In this document: piece by piece, positions 16,245 through 24,760 of the stretch | How the letters are laid out: every line of letters starts with the position of its first letter | Numbering within the stretch: position 1 is the first letter of the stretch | NCBI GenBank assembly: GCA_028824715.1 | Contig: JAPPCV010000176.1 | Coordinates: 1-50,824 of the forward strand | Length of the DNA: 50,824 bases | Direction: 5' to 3' | Origin: Boseongicola sp. | GTDB lineage: Bacteria > Pseudomonadota > Alphaproteobacteria > Rhodobacterales > Rhodobacteraceae | Notes under the pieces: model-generated | What the model saw: only the letters and a program-made list of their open reading frames with translations | Told to the model about the DNA's origin: nothing | Database searches by the model: none | Position numbers and translations under genes: made by a program

Positions 16245-19135
16245 TGCCGGAGATGAGCCAGTACCAGGTCGCCAAGTCGACCCGCGCCAGCACCGTCGCG
16301 CTGCTGGTGCTGGTTGTCGTGATCGCGATGCTGGTCGTTGCACCCGCGTTTGTCTCCCGATCACTCCTCCAGGATCTCTTCTTCGTCCTGACCATGGTCG
16401 TGCTGGCCCAGTGCTGGAACCTCCTGGCGGGGTACGGCGGGCTCGTTAGCATCGGCCAGCAGGCCTATGTCGGCCTGGGGGCCTATGCGGGGTTCGGCTT
16501 CGCGATCCTGCTTGGCATGAACCCGCTCGTCGCGATTCTTGCCGCAGGCGTGATCGGCGCCATCTTGAGCGTGCCGACGGCCTACATCGTGTTCCGCCTG
16601 CAAGGCGCTTACTTTGCCATCGGCACGTGGGTCGCGGCCGAGGTCTATCGCCTGCTCTTCGCGCAATGGAAGGCGCTTGGCGGCGGCACCGGCACGTCCC
16701 TTCCCTCGGACGTGGCGCGCAGCGTCTGGGGCGTTGGCTGGGTGCGCGAGGTGTTTGACGTCAAGTCGTCCGCCGCACGCGACATCATTTCCTACTGGGT
16801 CGCGCTTCTGCTGGTCGTCATCGTGATCGGCGCAATCTACGCCTTCCTGCGAACCCGCAACGGCCTTGCCCTCTCCGCCATTCGCGACAACCCGGATGCG
16901 GCGGAAAGCATCGGCGTCGACACGTCCCGCGCAAAGCTTGCCGTCTACATATTCGCGGCGACCGGCGCAGCCCTGGCAGGCGCGCTGATCTACTTCCAGA
17001 AGGCCTCCATCACGCCACAGAGCGCGTTTTCCGTGATCGACTGGACGGCATTTGTCCTGTTCATTGTCGTGATTGGCGGCATTGGCACCCTTGAAGGCCC
17101 GATCATCGGTGCGCTCATCCTCTTCGCCCTCCAGAACTGGTTCGCGGACTACGGCACATGGTACCTGATGGCACTTGGCGCACTGGCGATTGCCGTTATG
17201 CTCGTGGCTCCGAAAGGCATTTGGGGCTGGGTACAGGCCAGATACGACTTTTCGATTTTTCCGACGCGGCGGCGGCTGATCGGCCCCGACACGCCAGTCC
17301 CGGACTACACGCGGCCCGTTCAGGAAGTGAAAGCGCCTGCGCCGGTCGGCGTGAGCGGGGCGGAACTGCCCAATGAGGTAACGACCATGTTTGACATCGA
17401 AACCGACGTGCTGATCATTGGATCGGGACCGGCCGGCGGTGCGTCGGCGGCACTCCTGTCCAGCTATGGCATCCCGAACATCATGATCGAGAAATACGGC
17501 TGGCTGGCAAACACGCCGCGCGCGCACATCACCAATCAGCGCACGATGGAAGTCCTTCGCGAACTCGGCATCGAGGAGGAGGCCAAGGAGAAGTCGGTGC
17601 CGCAGGAGTTGATGGGCAACAACGTGTTCTGCACCTCGCTCGCGGGCGAGGAGATCGGACGGCTGCTGACCTGGGGCAATCACCCGAGCCGCAAGGCGGA
17701 CTATGACCTGGCCTCGCCATGCCGCATCTGCGACATCCCTCAAACCCTCCTGGAGCCGATCATCGTCGGCAAGGCGATGGAGACCGGCACGGTCTCCCGG
17801 TTCAAGACCGAATATGTCAGCCACATGCAGGACGCTGATGGTGTCGTGGCCACCGTGCGGGATCGCGTGGCGGACCAGACCTATCGCATACGGGCGAAGT
17901 ACATGATTGGCGCGGACGGGGCGCGGTCGATCATCACGGAACAGCTTGGCCTGCCGATGGAAGGCGAGATGGGGCTCGAGGGCTCGATGAACATCGAGTT
18001 CACTGCCGATCTGGGCAAATACGTGGCTCATCGTCCCTCCGTTCTCTACTGGATCTTCCAGCCCGGCTCGAACATCGGCGGCATCGGCGCCGGCGTGATT
18101 CGCATGGTGCGCCCATGGAACAAGTGGTTGTCGATCTACGGATACGACGTGAAAGACGGTCCTCCGAACCTGGCCGGCCAAGAGGCGGCAGACATCGTGC
18201 GGGGTCTCATCGGCGACCAGGACATCGACGTGTCCGTCACCAAGCTCAGCTACTGGACAGTGAACAACATGGTGGCCAGCAGCTATTCCAAGGGTCGGGT
18301 TTTCTGCATGGGCGACGCGGTGCACCGCCACCCTCCGACCAACGGCCTGGGTTCCAACACCTCGATCCAGGACGCCTACAACCTGTGCTGGAAGCTCAAG
18401 CTCGTGCTTGAGGGCAAGGCTGACGAAAGCCTCCTCGACACCTACAACGAGGAACGCCAGCCAGTCGGCCGCCAGATCGTGACTCGCGCAAACAAGTCCA
18501 TCCAGGACTACGCACCGATTTTCGAAACCCTGGGCCTCCTGCAACCCGGCAGCCCGGACGACATCAAGCGGCGCATGGACGCCCGGAAGGAACCCACTGT
18601 CGAGGCCGACGCACGACGCAAGGCGCTGAACAAGTACTTCAGGCACAAGAGCTACGAGTTCAATTGCCACGGCGTGGAACTGGGACAGCGCTACGCGAGC
18701 CGGGCGGTCGTTCCGGACGGCACGCCCGAGCCTGAGTACACGCGCGACCGGGAGCTCTACTACCACGCCACAACATGGCCCGGCGCCCGCATTCCCCATG
18801 TCTGGCTGGACGTCGATCAGGCAAAGGTCTCAACCCTTGATCTGGTCGGCCGCGGCCGCTTTGTTCTCCTGACCGGAGTGTCGGGCGCTGGATGGGTCGA
18901 GGCCGCCGCGCGGGCAGGCGCGGAGACGGAAGTGGAATTGCGCGCGTACCAGATAGGGCCAGGCTGCGAGGTCAACGACACGTTCGGGGACTGGGCGATG
19001 CAGTCCGAGGTTTCGGACAGCGGTTGCATTCTGGTTCGCCCTGACGGCCATGTCGGCTGGCGGGCGCAGTCGCTGAGCGCCGAGCCGACCGTCGAGCTGA
19101 CACGTGTCGTGCAGACCATCCTTGGGAGAACGTGA
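16244..19135 (+). CDS. In-frame LivM permease / FAD phenol-type monooxygenase fusion
   Basis: One uninterrupted frame of 963 residues. Residues about 20-350 are a LivM permease (NLLAGYGGLVSIGQQAYVG, AIRDNPDAAESIGVD, GGIGTLEGPIIGA, APKGIWG). After a proline-rich tail, residues 382-963 are a class A flavin monooxygenase of the TfdB/PcpB/MhpA type: GSGPAG at 393-398, ARSI in the middle, and the FAD-pyrophosphate motif GDAVHRHPP at 690, with a thioredoxin-like C-terminal domain. LivM C-termini are cytoplasmic, so the enzyme would hang on the inside of the importer. An ATG at 17387 with GAGG just before it could also start a free monooxygenase. A TGA at 17374 in the neighbouring frame means one base indel would split the two genes, so a frameshift or sequencing error must be excluded. 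Confidence 0.8.
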   Translation: MPEMSQYQVAKSTRASTVALLVLVVVIAMLVVAPAFVSRSLLQDLFFVLTMVVLAQCWNLLAGYGGLVSIGQQAYVGLGAYAGFGFAILLGMNPLVAILAAGVIGAILSVPTAYIVFRLQGAYFAIGTWVAAEVYRLLFAQWKALGGGTGTSLPSDVARSVWGVGWVREVFDVKSSAARDIISYWVALLLVVIVIGAIYAFLRTRNGLALSAIRDNPDAAESIGVDTSRAKLAVYIFAATGAALAGALIYFQKASITPQSAFSVIDWTAFVLFIVVIGGIGTLEGPIIGALILFALQNWFADYGTWYLMALGALAIAVMLVAPKGIWGWVQARYDFSIFPTRRRLIGPDTPVPDYTRPVQEVKAPAPVGVSGAELPNEVTTMFDIETDVLIIGSGPAGGASAALLSSYGIPNIMIEKYGWLANTPRAHITNQRTMEVLRELGIEEEAKEKSVPQELMGNNVFCTSLAGEEIGRLLTWGNHPSRKADYDLASPCRICDIPQTLLEPIIVGKAMETGTVSRFKTEYVSHMQDADGVVATVRDRVADQTYRIRAKYMIGADGARSIITEQLGLPMEGEMGLEGSMNIEFTADLGKYVAHRPSVLYWIFQPGSNIGGIGAGVIRMVRPWNKWLSIYGYDVKDGPPNLAGQEAADIVRGLIGDQDIDVSVTKLSYWTVNNMVASSYSKGRVFCMGDAVHRHPPTNGLGSNTSIQDAYNLCWKLKLVLEGKADESLLDTYNEERQPVGRQIVTRANKSIQDYAPIFETLGLLQPGSPDDIKRRMDARKEPTVEADARRKALNKYFRHKSYEFNCHGVELGQRYASRAVVPDGTPEPEYTRDRELYYHATTWPGARIPHVWLDVDQAKVSTLDLVGRGRFVLLTGVSGAGWVEAAARAGAETEVELRAYQIGPGCEVNDTFGDWAMQSEVSDSGCILVRPDGHVGWRAQSLSAEPTVELTRVVQTILGRT
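17375..17389 (+). promoter_or_regulatory. Internal ribosome site and ATG inside the permease-monooxygenase frame
   Basis: GAGGTAA followed six bases later by ATG at 17387. It sits exactly where a separate monooxygenase gene would start. A TGA overlaps the start of the ribosome site in another frame, the layout normally seen between two coupled genes. It may permit synthesis of both a fused and a free enzyme. Confidence 0.55.
17387..19135 (+). other. FAD-dependent aromatic monooxygenase half of the fusion
   Basis: About 582 residues that would be a complete enzyme by themselves. The fold is Rossmann FAD domain, substrate domain, and a C-terminal thioredoxin-like domain ending in CILVRPDGHVGWRA, as in phenol and chlorophenol hydroxylases. 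The expected reaction is NAD(P)H- and O2-dependent ring hydroxylation, perhaps with loss of a ring substituent, feeding hydroxyquinol-type intermediates to the dioxygenase downstream. Confidence 0.8.
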
Positions 19136-21057
19136 TGCCTGACCTAGGCCTGTCCGATTACGTCCGCGCGGCGAATTCGCCACTGATCGACCCCGAACGC
19201 AACCGGCAGGTCGGAAGCGGTTCTTCGCGATTCGAACTCTATCACTTCGCGCTTTCCATTTGTTCGCACAAGGTGCGCACCTGCCTCTTCGAAAAGAGCG
19301 CGGCCTTCATGAGCCATGACATCCGCATTCTGCCGCCCAATCTCGAGAACTATCATCCCGACTACGTGCGCCTGCGCATGCAGGGCGGCAAGGGCCGGGA
19401 GATGGTGGACGGCTACACCGGACGATCGTCCATGAATGCCGAGGGATTTGATCCGGCGGCTGTGCCTACCCTGGTGGATCACGAGGAAGGTCAGGTCCAT
19501 GTGGACAGCGTTGCCATCTGTCAGCACGTAGATCGCGCCTGGCAGGGCGGCACGGAGTTGATGCCTGCAAGCCTGCGCCGTGAGATCGAGCGCGAAGTCG
19601 AGATCGTGGACGGCACCCCGCATGTTGCCGTCCTGTACGGCGCGCATCCGGACGGGGACTTTCGACCCGAGGCGCTCAGGACGCACATCGCTGGCGCACA
19701 TGACTACAAGATCATGAAGCTGATGGAAGGCCGGTCCCTGTCGGTCGGCCACCCGCGCCTGATCGGGGCTTATGACGCCAAGATTCGGAAAGAGGCCGCC
19801 GCCCGTCACTACGTCGCGACGCCAGACATGATGCGCGCCGCAACAAGCGAGATCCTGAAAATCGTAGCCGATCTGGAAAAGCGTCTTGCCGACGGTCGCG
19901 CGTGGGCGTGCGGCGATGCCTTCACGATGGCCGACATCATGTGGGCCGCGAGCCTGTGGCGCATGAAATGGCTTGGAATGGGCTTTGCCTGGCAAGGCGG
20001 TCACGCGCTGAACGACACCGCAAATGACAGGGTCGGTGCCTACGCCGAGCGGCTGTTTGAGCGACCCTCGTTTCAGGAGGCCGTGATCCGATGGCCCGGG
20101 AATCCCCCGTCCGAGCACGTCATGGAGCACTACCCGGACGCCGCACAAGAGGAATCGGGAGGCACGGCACGAACCGAGACAATCGCAGGCCATGGGCGCG
20201 ACATTCGCGAGGAGAGTCTTACAGGTGCGGTTCTTGCAACGATGAAGGGCACCAACAATCCGCGCGCGCGGCAGGTCCTGTCCGCACTCACGCGGCATCT
20301 CCACGCGTTTCTCGAAGAGGTGCAGCCTACGGAAAGGGAATGGGAATACGGCATCGAGTTCCTGACCAGGACCGGCCATCTCTCGACCGGTGGACGGCAG
20401 GAGTTCGTGCTCCTCTCCGACGTGACGGGCGCGACCGCCCGGGTCGACCTGATCAACAACCGGTTTCCAAGCGGCGCCACGGAAAACTCGGTGCTGGGTC
20501 CGTTCTTCGTCGAGGATCGCCCGACATTCGAGAACGGCGAAGACATTTCCGGCGGCATCAAGGGCAAGCCGATGTTCTTCAATGCCCGCATCATAGACAC
20601 CGACGGACAACCGGTCGCCGGCGCGCGCGTGGACATCTGGCATTCGGACGATGACGGGCATTACGACATCATGCTGCCGGACCAGAAGGATCCGGCGATG
20701 CGCGGGCTCTTTCGCTCGGACGCGCATGGGCGGGTCTGGTTCACCTCGATCCTGCCGAAGAGCTACCCGATTCCGGACGACGGCACCGTGGGCGACCTGC
20801 TGCGCGTCTCGAACCGTTCGATCATGCGACCGGCGCACGTGCATGTCCGCGTCGAGGCGCCCGGCTACCGGCGCCTGACCACCATGCTTTTCCTGGATGG
20901 CGACCGCCATCTTGACAGCGACCCCGTGTTCGGCGTGAAGCAGTCGCTGATCATGCCGTTTGTCGAAAGGACGGACCAGCGGGCCCCTGACGGGAAGAAG
21001 GTTCCGTCACCGGCCTATTGCGTCGAATATGACTTCGTGTTGGCGAGGGCAGCCTGA
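19135..21057 (+). CDS. Glutathione transferase (PcpC/LinD-like) fused to hydroxyquinol-type intradiol dioxygenase
   Basis: A single 640-residue frame. Residues about 33-325 resemble glutathione-dependent reductive dehalogenases: LYHFALSICSHKVR with Cys43 in the PcpC/LinD position, NYHPDYVRL, PTLVDHEEG, and ADIMWAASLWRM in the C-terminal helical domain. Residues about 350-640 are an intradiol dioxygenase of the hydroxyquinol/chlorocatechol 1,2 class: the helical N-terminal linker domain (REWEYGIEFLTRTGH), SVLGPFF, and non-haem iron ligands Tyr510, Tyr544, His568 and His570. No in-frame start with a ribosome site exists at the domain border, and the alternative frame would not give a clean gene end, so fusion is better supported here than in the preceding gene. 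GGGAGA precedes the ATG, which overlaps the previous stop (TGATG). Confidence 0.85.
   Translation: MPDLGLSDYVRAANSPLIDPERNRQVGSGSSRFELYHFALSICSHKVRTCLFEKSAAFMSHDIRILPPNLENYHPDYVRLRMQGGKGREMVDGYTGRSSMNAEGFDPAAVPTLVDHEEGQVHVDSVAICQHVDRAWQGGTELMPASLRREIEREVEIVDGTPHVAVLYGAHPDGDFRPEALRTHIAGAHDYKIMKLMEGRSLSVGHPRLIGAYDAKIRKEAAARHYVATPDMMRAATSEILKIVADLEKRLADGRAWACGDAFTMADIMWAASLWRMKWLGMGFAWQGGHALNDTANDRVGAYAERLFERPSFQEAVIRWPGNPPSEHVMEHYPDAAQEESGGTARTETIAGHGRDIREESLTGAVLATMKGTNNPRARQVLSALTRHLHAFLEEVQPTEREWEYGIEFLTRTGHLSTGGRQEFVLLSDVTGATARVDLINNRFPSGATENSVLGPFFVEDRPTFENGEDISGGIKGKPMFFNARIIDTDGQPVAGARVDIWHSDDDGHYDIMLPDQKDPAMRGLFRSDAHGRVWFTSILPKSYPIPDDGTVGDLLRVSNRSIMRPAHVHVRVEAPGYRRLTTMLFLDGDRHLDSDPVFGVKQSLIMPFVERTDQRAPDGKKVPSPAYCVEYDFVLARAA
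20182..21057 (+). other. Intradiol ring-cleavage dioxygenase half of the fusion
   Basis: About 290 residues starting near GRDIREESLTGAVL, where free hydroxyquinol 1,2-dioxygenases usually begin. It opens hydroxyquinol to maleylacetate (or a chlorinated analogue), the substrate of the reductase at 11473-12540. All four iron ligands are present, so activity is expected. Confidence 0.82.
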
Positions 21058-21103
21058 TGCCACGTTCCGCCAATGCAACCAGACTACAGCGAAGGAGGTC
21101 TCC

Positions 21104-22753
21104 ATGTCCGGCATTCTGACCACCGCCATAGTGCTCATTGTCGCCGCAGTCCTGATTGTCGTGATACTTGCACGGCTGTACCGAAAGGCCACCCGGGAAA
21201 CCAGCCTGATCCGAACAGGTCTCGGTGGCCAGCGGGTGATCATGGCCGGCGGCGCGATCGCACTGCCCTACTTCCATGAGGTCACCGAAGTCAACATGCG
21301 CACGCTGCGCCTGGAGGTGAAGCGTTCCGGCGAGGACAGCCTGATCACGAAGGACCGTCTGCGCGTCGATATCGGGGCAAGCTTTTCCGTTGCCGTGGAA
21401 GCTGATGCGGAAGCCGTGGCCAAGGCCGCGCAAACGCTGGGCGACCGCACCTTCACCGCCGACAAGCTCCGCGAAATCGTCGAAGGCAAGCTTGTCGACG
21501 CGCTCCGTTCCGTGGCCGCGCAAATGACTCTCGACGAGCTGCACGAGGGACGATCAAGCTTCGTGAAGGAGGTCCGCATGCTGATTGCGGAGGACTTCGC
21601 CGAGAACGGGCTGCGCATCCAGTCCGTATCCCTGACGGCCCTAGACCAGACGCCGTTCGCCGCGCTGGACGAGAACAACGCATTCAACGCGGTCGGCATG
21701 CGCAAGCTGGCCGAGGTCATAGCAACGTCCAAGAAGGAGCGCGCGCAGATCGATGCCGACGCGGAAGTGTCGGTCAGCCTGTCGTCCATGGAGGCTACGC
21801 GCCGCAAGCTTGAAATCGAGCGCGACGAGGAGCAGGCCCGGATCAGCCAGCGCGAGGAGATCGAGACGCTCAAGGCCGGACAGCAGGCCGAAATCGCGCG
21901 GCAGCGCGCGGACTCGGAACGCGAGGCGGAGGCCGCACGCATCACCAAGGAGAAGGCTGTTCGCGAAGCGGAGGTGGCGCGCGACCGCGCAATCCGCGCT
22001 GCCGAGATCGCGCGTGACCTGGAAGTCCAGGCATCCGAGATTGCCAAGGAACGGGACTTGCAGCTGAAGCAGCAGGAACGGCAGATCGCGGTTGCCGAGA
22101 AAGCCAAGGCGGAAAGCGCCGCCCGCTCTGCGGCCGATGTCGCCCGCGCGGAAGCGGCCAAGGCCGAAGCATCGATCGCCACTGCACGGCGTTTGGCCGA
22201 AGCCGAGCGGGACAAGATGCTGGCATTGATCGCGGCCCAGGAGAAGTCGGAAGCGGAAGGTGCGCGACTGCGGACGCTGGCCAAGGCCGAGAAGGACGCG
22301 TCCGTGGACCATGCGGCCGCCCGCCTGCAGTCGGCAAAGGCGGAAGCCGACTCCGACCGTGAACGCGCGGCCGCCAAGCGCGAGGCCCTGCTGGCTGAAG
22401 CCGAAGGCCAGAAAGCCCTGCACGAGGCTGAGAACACGCTCGACGCGCGCCTTGTCGAGATGAAGGAGGAACTGGCGCGGATCGAGACCCTGCCAAAGGC
22501 CATAGCGGAACTGGTCCGGCCAGCCGAAAAGATCGACACGATCAAGATCCACAACGTAACCGGCTTGGGCGGCGGACACTCCGGCGACGGAGGGGAGGCT
22601 GGCAAGACTCCGGTCAATCAGGCACTGGACTCGATCCTCGGGATGGCAGTCCAGCTTCCCGCCCTGAAATCGCTTGGGGATGAGCTGGGCCTGTCGATGG
22701 GAGGCGCGCTTGGGGACGTCAAGCGTGTTTCGGAAGACAAGGAGAAGGAATAG
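21104..22753 (+). CDS. Flotillin/SPFH-domain membrane scaffold protein
   Basis: A 549-residue flotillin-like protein. One N-terminal membrane segment (ILTTAIVLIVAAVLIVVIL), then an SPFH/band-7 domain (to about residue 190) with TKDRLRVDIGASFSV, then a very long Ala/Glu/Arg-rich coiled coil (about 200-490), and a C-terminal region with NVTGLGGG. Flotillins organise membrane microdomains. A perfect AAGGAGGT lies 5 bases before the ATG. It starts 46 bases after the dioxygenase with no terminator visible, so it could be transcribed with the catabolic operon; a functional link to the membrane-tethered enzyme is speculative. The 266 bases after it contain no gene I recognise. Confidence 0.9.
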   Translation: MSGILTTAIVLIVAAVLIVVILARLYRKATRETSLIRTGLGGQRVIMAGGAIALPYFHEVTEVNMRTLRLEVKRSGEDSLITKDRLRVDIGASFSVAVEADAEAVAKAAQTLGDRTFTADKLREIVEGKLVDALRSVAAQMTLDELHEGRSSFVKEVRMLIAEDFAENGLRIQSVSLTALDQTPFAALDENNAFNAVGMRKLAEVIATSKKERAQIDADAEVSVSLSSMEATRRKLEIERDEEQARISQREEIETLKAGQQAEIARQRADSEREAEAARITKEKAVREAEVARDRAIRAAEIARDLEVQASEIAKERDLQLKQQERQIAVAEKAKAESAARSAADVARAEAAKAEASIATARRLAEAERDKMLALIAAQEKSEAEGARLRTLAKAEKDASVDHAAARLQSAKAEADSDRERAAAKREALLAEAEGQKALHEAENTLDARLVEMKEELARIETLPKAIAELVRPAEKIDTIKIHNVTGLGGGHSGDGGEAGKTPVNQALDSILGMAVQLPALKSLGDELGLSMGGALGDVKRVSEDKEKE

Positions 22754-23019
22754 CCGCTTCAGCCGGATTCCGCGCCGCTGGACCACATTTCTCGAACGGC
22801 AGCATGCCGTGCCGCGTGGCGCCGTGGCGCGATCTCGTCTTCGGCAACGGAGCCTTGGCAGATATCAGGAACGCATGTCGGGTTGCGCGTCGCAACGCGC
22901 CGACGCTGAAGACAGCGGGATCCGGAAAACCACGGCAAGGCATGTCCTGGTTGCGGGAAACAATCCAATGCCATCGGTCAACGAGGCACGCCGTGCCTCC
23001 AAGCAAGAGATTCGACGTG

Positions 23020-24240
23020 TCAATCCCACAAGGCCGACAAGGGGACGGCAGCCAACCGCTCTCCAAAAGGAACGACGTCAGTGCCGTCATGAAGCACAAC
23101 ACCGTAGGCGAACCTGCTTCCGCACGTTTCCGCAAGAATCTTCAGCCCGCCGAAATCGCCCGACCTTACCGTTGCGGATGCCTTCACCTCAATGCCGGCA
23201 ATCAAGCCGTCATTGCGCTCAAGGACGATGTCCACTTCGCGATTCATGTGGTCACGAAAATGGAAGAGGCTCAGCCACAAGTCCGATGCGGTCATCAGTT
23301 TCCGGACTTCCGAGTATACGAAGCTTTCGAGCAATGCCCCAAACAGATCGCGACTGTTTGTCACGCGTTCAATGCTGAGTCCTCGCGTTGCTGCCAACAA
23401 CCCGGAATCGAGAAAGTGCAGCTTTGAAGTCTTGACGATCCGCTTGAGCCCATTTGAATGCCATGGCCGCAAGGTCGAAACCAGGAATATCTGTTCAAGC
23501 AGCATGATGTAGCGTTGTGCAGTCTTGTGGCTGATATTGATGCCGGCAGCGATGCGGGAAAAATTGACGAGCTGTCCAGAGTGTTCGGCCAAGAGCTGCA
23601 CGAACCTTGGAAGCTCGGTCAGCTTTTCCATGTCGGCAATGTCCCTGAGATCGCGTGTCAGAACCGACGTTAGGTAGGAACGCGCCCAACTTATGCGACG
23701 GCGCTCGCTCTCGCGATCAAGCACCTCTGGAAATCCTCCACTCATGGCCCTGCGAATGATGTCGTCGCCAAAATTGTTGCGCGGCACGCCTTGCAGCTTT
23801 CCTTCGAACAAGCGCTCCAAAAAGGATGGCACAGAGCCAATGATCTCGGCTTGGGCCAATGGAAGCATCTGGATGGTTTCCATTCGGCCAGCCAAACTGT
23901 CGGCGACACGCGGCAATGTCAGTACATTGGCCGAGCCAGTGAGCAGAAACCTCCCCGGGCGTTTGCCTTCATCCACGGATTTCTTGATCGCCAGCAGCAG
24001 ATCCGGCGCGCGCTGAATTTCATCAATCGTCGCCCGTTCCAGTCGCCGCACGAAGCCAACCGGATCGGAATGTGCGGCTTCGAGGGTCGCCGGATCGTCG
24101 AGCGTAATGTACGTTCGACTGTCGCTCTCAATGTCTTGCACCAAAGTGGTCTTGCCGGCCCGGCGTGGTCCCACCACCAGGACCACGGGCGTGTCTTCAA
24201 GGGCTTCCTTGGTCCTGTGCTTGATCAATCGATCATACAT
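23020..24240 (-). CDS. AAA ATPase with DUF4143 C-terminal domain
   Basis: A 406-residue protein of the AAA_14/DUF4143 family. Walker A GPRRAGKTT lies at residues 24-32, a Walker B-like region ends TIDEIQRAPDLL, and FLLTGSANVL with RVADSLAGRMETI follows. The DUF4143 part contains NFSRIAAGINISHKTAQRYI (a helix-turn-helix-like piece), LDSGLLAA and the nuclease-like GIEVKASATV. GGGAG precedes the ATG. The molecular role of the family is unsettled; loci are widespread and mobile in character. Three 22-base-period repeats lie just upstream, and a decayed copy of the same gene lies beyond them. Confidence 0.9.
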   Translation of the reverse strand: MYDRLIKHRTKEALEDTPVVLVVGPRRAGKTTLVQDIESDSRTYITLDDPATLEAAHSDPVGFVRRLERATIDEIQRAPDLLLAIKKSVDEGKRPGRFLLTGSANVLTLPRVADSLAGRMETIQMLPLAQAEIIGSVPSFLERLFEGKLQGVPRNNFGDDIIRRAMSGGFPEVLDRESERRRISWARSYLTSVLTRDLRDIADMEKLTELPRFVQLLAEHSGQLVNFSRIAAGINISHKTAQRYIMLLEQIFLVSTLRPWHSNGLKRIVKTSKLHFLDSGLLAATRGLSIERVTNSRDLFGALLESFVYSEVRKLMTASDLWLSLFHFRDHMNREVDIVLERNDGLIAGIEVKASATVRSGDFGGLKILAETCGSRFAYGVVLHDGTDVVPFGERLAAVPLSALWD

Positions 24241-24278
24241 GCGCTGGCTCCCAGTCCGTGAAAATCGGGATTAAACCA

Positions 24279-24336
24279 CATGATGATTGGAAGTCAAGAG
24301 CATGATGATTGGGACCTTAAGGCATGATGATTGGGA
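24279..24336. repeat. Three direct repeats CATGATGATTGG(G)A with 22-base period
   Basis: Copies begin at 24279, 24301 and 24323, exactly 22 bases apart, about two turns of B-DNA. Copies 2 and 3 are identical over the core; copy 1 lacks one G. They lie 38-96 bases upstream of the ATPase start. Equal phasing suggests cooperative binding of a protein on one face of the helix, perhaps autoregulation by the HTH-containing ATPase. Confidence 0.75.
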
Positions 24337-24399
24337 ATTTGCCAGCCAACATTTTCAATTTTTGCGGACACCATGCATCCGCACCTGCGATAGACCCAA

Positions 24400-24560
24400 T
24401 CGAACTTGCCACACTCAATCCTCGCGTCCGGCTGGCATGCACCAGTGCCAGGATACCGCTTCACGCAAGCCGCGACACACGACAACTTCAGTGCATTGGC
24501 CGAACCAGAAAGCAACACCAACCGGAACGCTTGCAATCGTCGGCTGCAACACCTGCAGTT
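24400..24560 (-). pseudogene. Remnant of a second AAA_14/DUF4143 ATPase gene
   Basis: On the minus strand this stretch reads VLLSGSANALKLSCVAA, matching FLLTGSANVLTLPRVAD of the intact neighbour. The DNA also aligns (GCGACAC-CG-CAA-TTCAGT-CATTGGCCGA-CCAG in both). Flanking frames are broken and no Walker A is left. It probably derives from a duplicated or independently acquired copy. The rest of 24337-24760 shows nothing else recognisable. Confidence 0.55.
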
Positions 24561-24760
24561 CGTCACAGCTGATTCACGGCTTGTTGTCGGATCGACAGGA
24601 ATTCCCTTTCGCACGACTTGCGCCGAACCTGCCTGCTTGCGCCATACAAGGACGACTGGAAGGGTTCGATGGATCTTTCCGCATTCACCCTGCACCTTGG
24701 CATTGGCATCAGGCAGACATATTGAATGAACGCCACAACCGGACAGACTGGAACACGACG

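Noticed and set aside
14655-16364. 569-codon minus-strand open frame opposite the ABC genes
   Set aside because: Antisense shadow of livF/livH-like genes; very rich in Asp, Gln and Arg with no domain.
16361-18799. 812-codon open frame on the minus strand opposite the permease-monooxygenase
   Set aside because: No recognisable domain, and composition mirrors the coding strand. The plus-strand frame carries two full sets of family motifs.
21641-22786. Long minus-strand frames opposite the flotillin coiled coil
   Set aside because: The low-complexity Leu/Gly/Arg sequence is the complement of Ala/Glu/Lys heptads; no independent support.
22719-23135. 138-codon minus-strand frame between flotillin and the ATPase
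   Set aside because: Spans the end of the flotillin gene and has no recognisable motif or start context.
24279-24336. CRISPR-like array
   Set aside because: Only three 13-14 base repeats with 8-9 base gaps; far too short for CRISPR repeats and spacers, and no cas gene is present.
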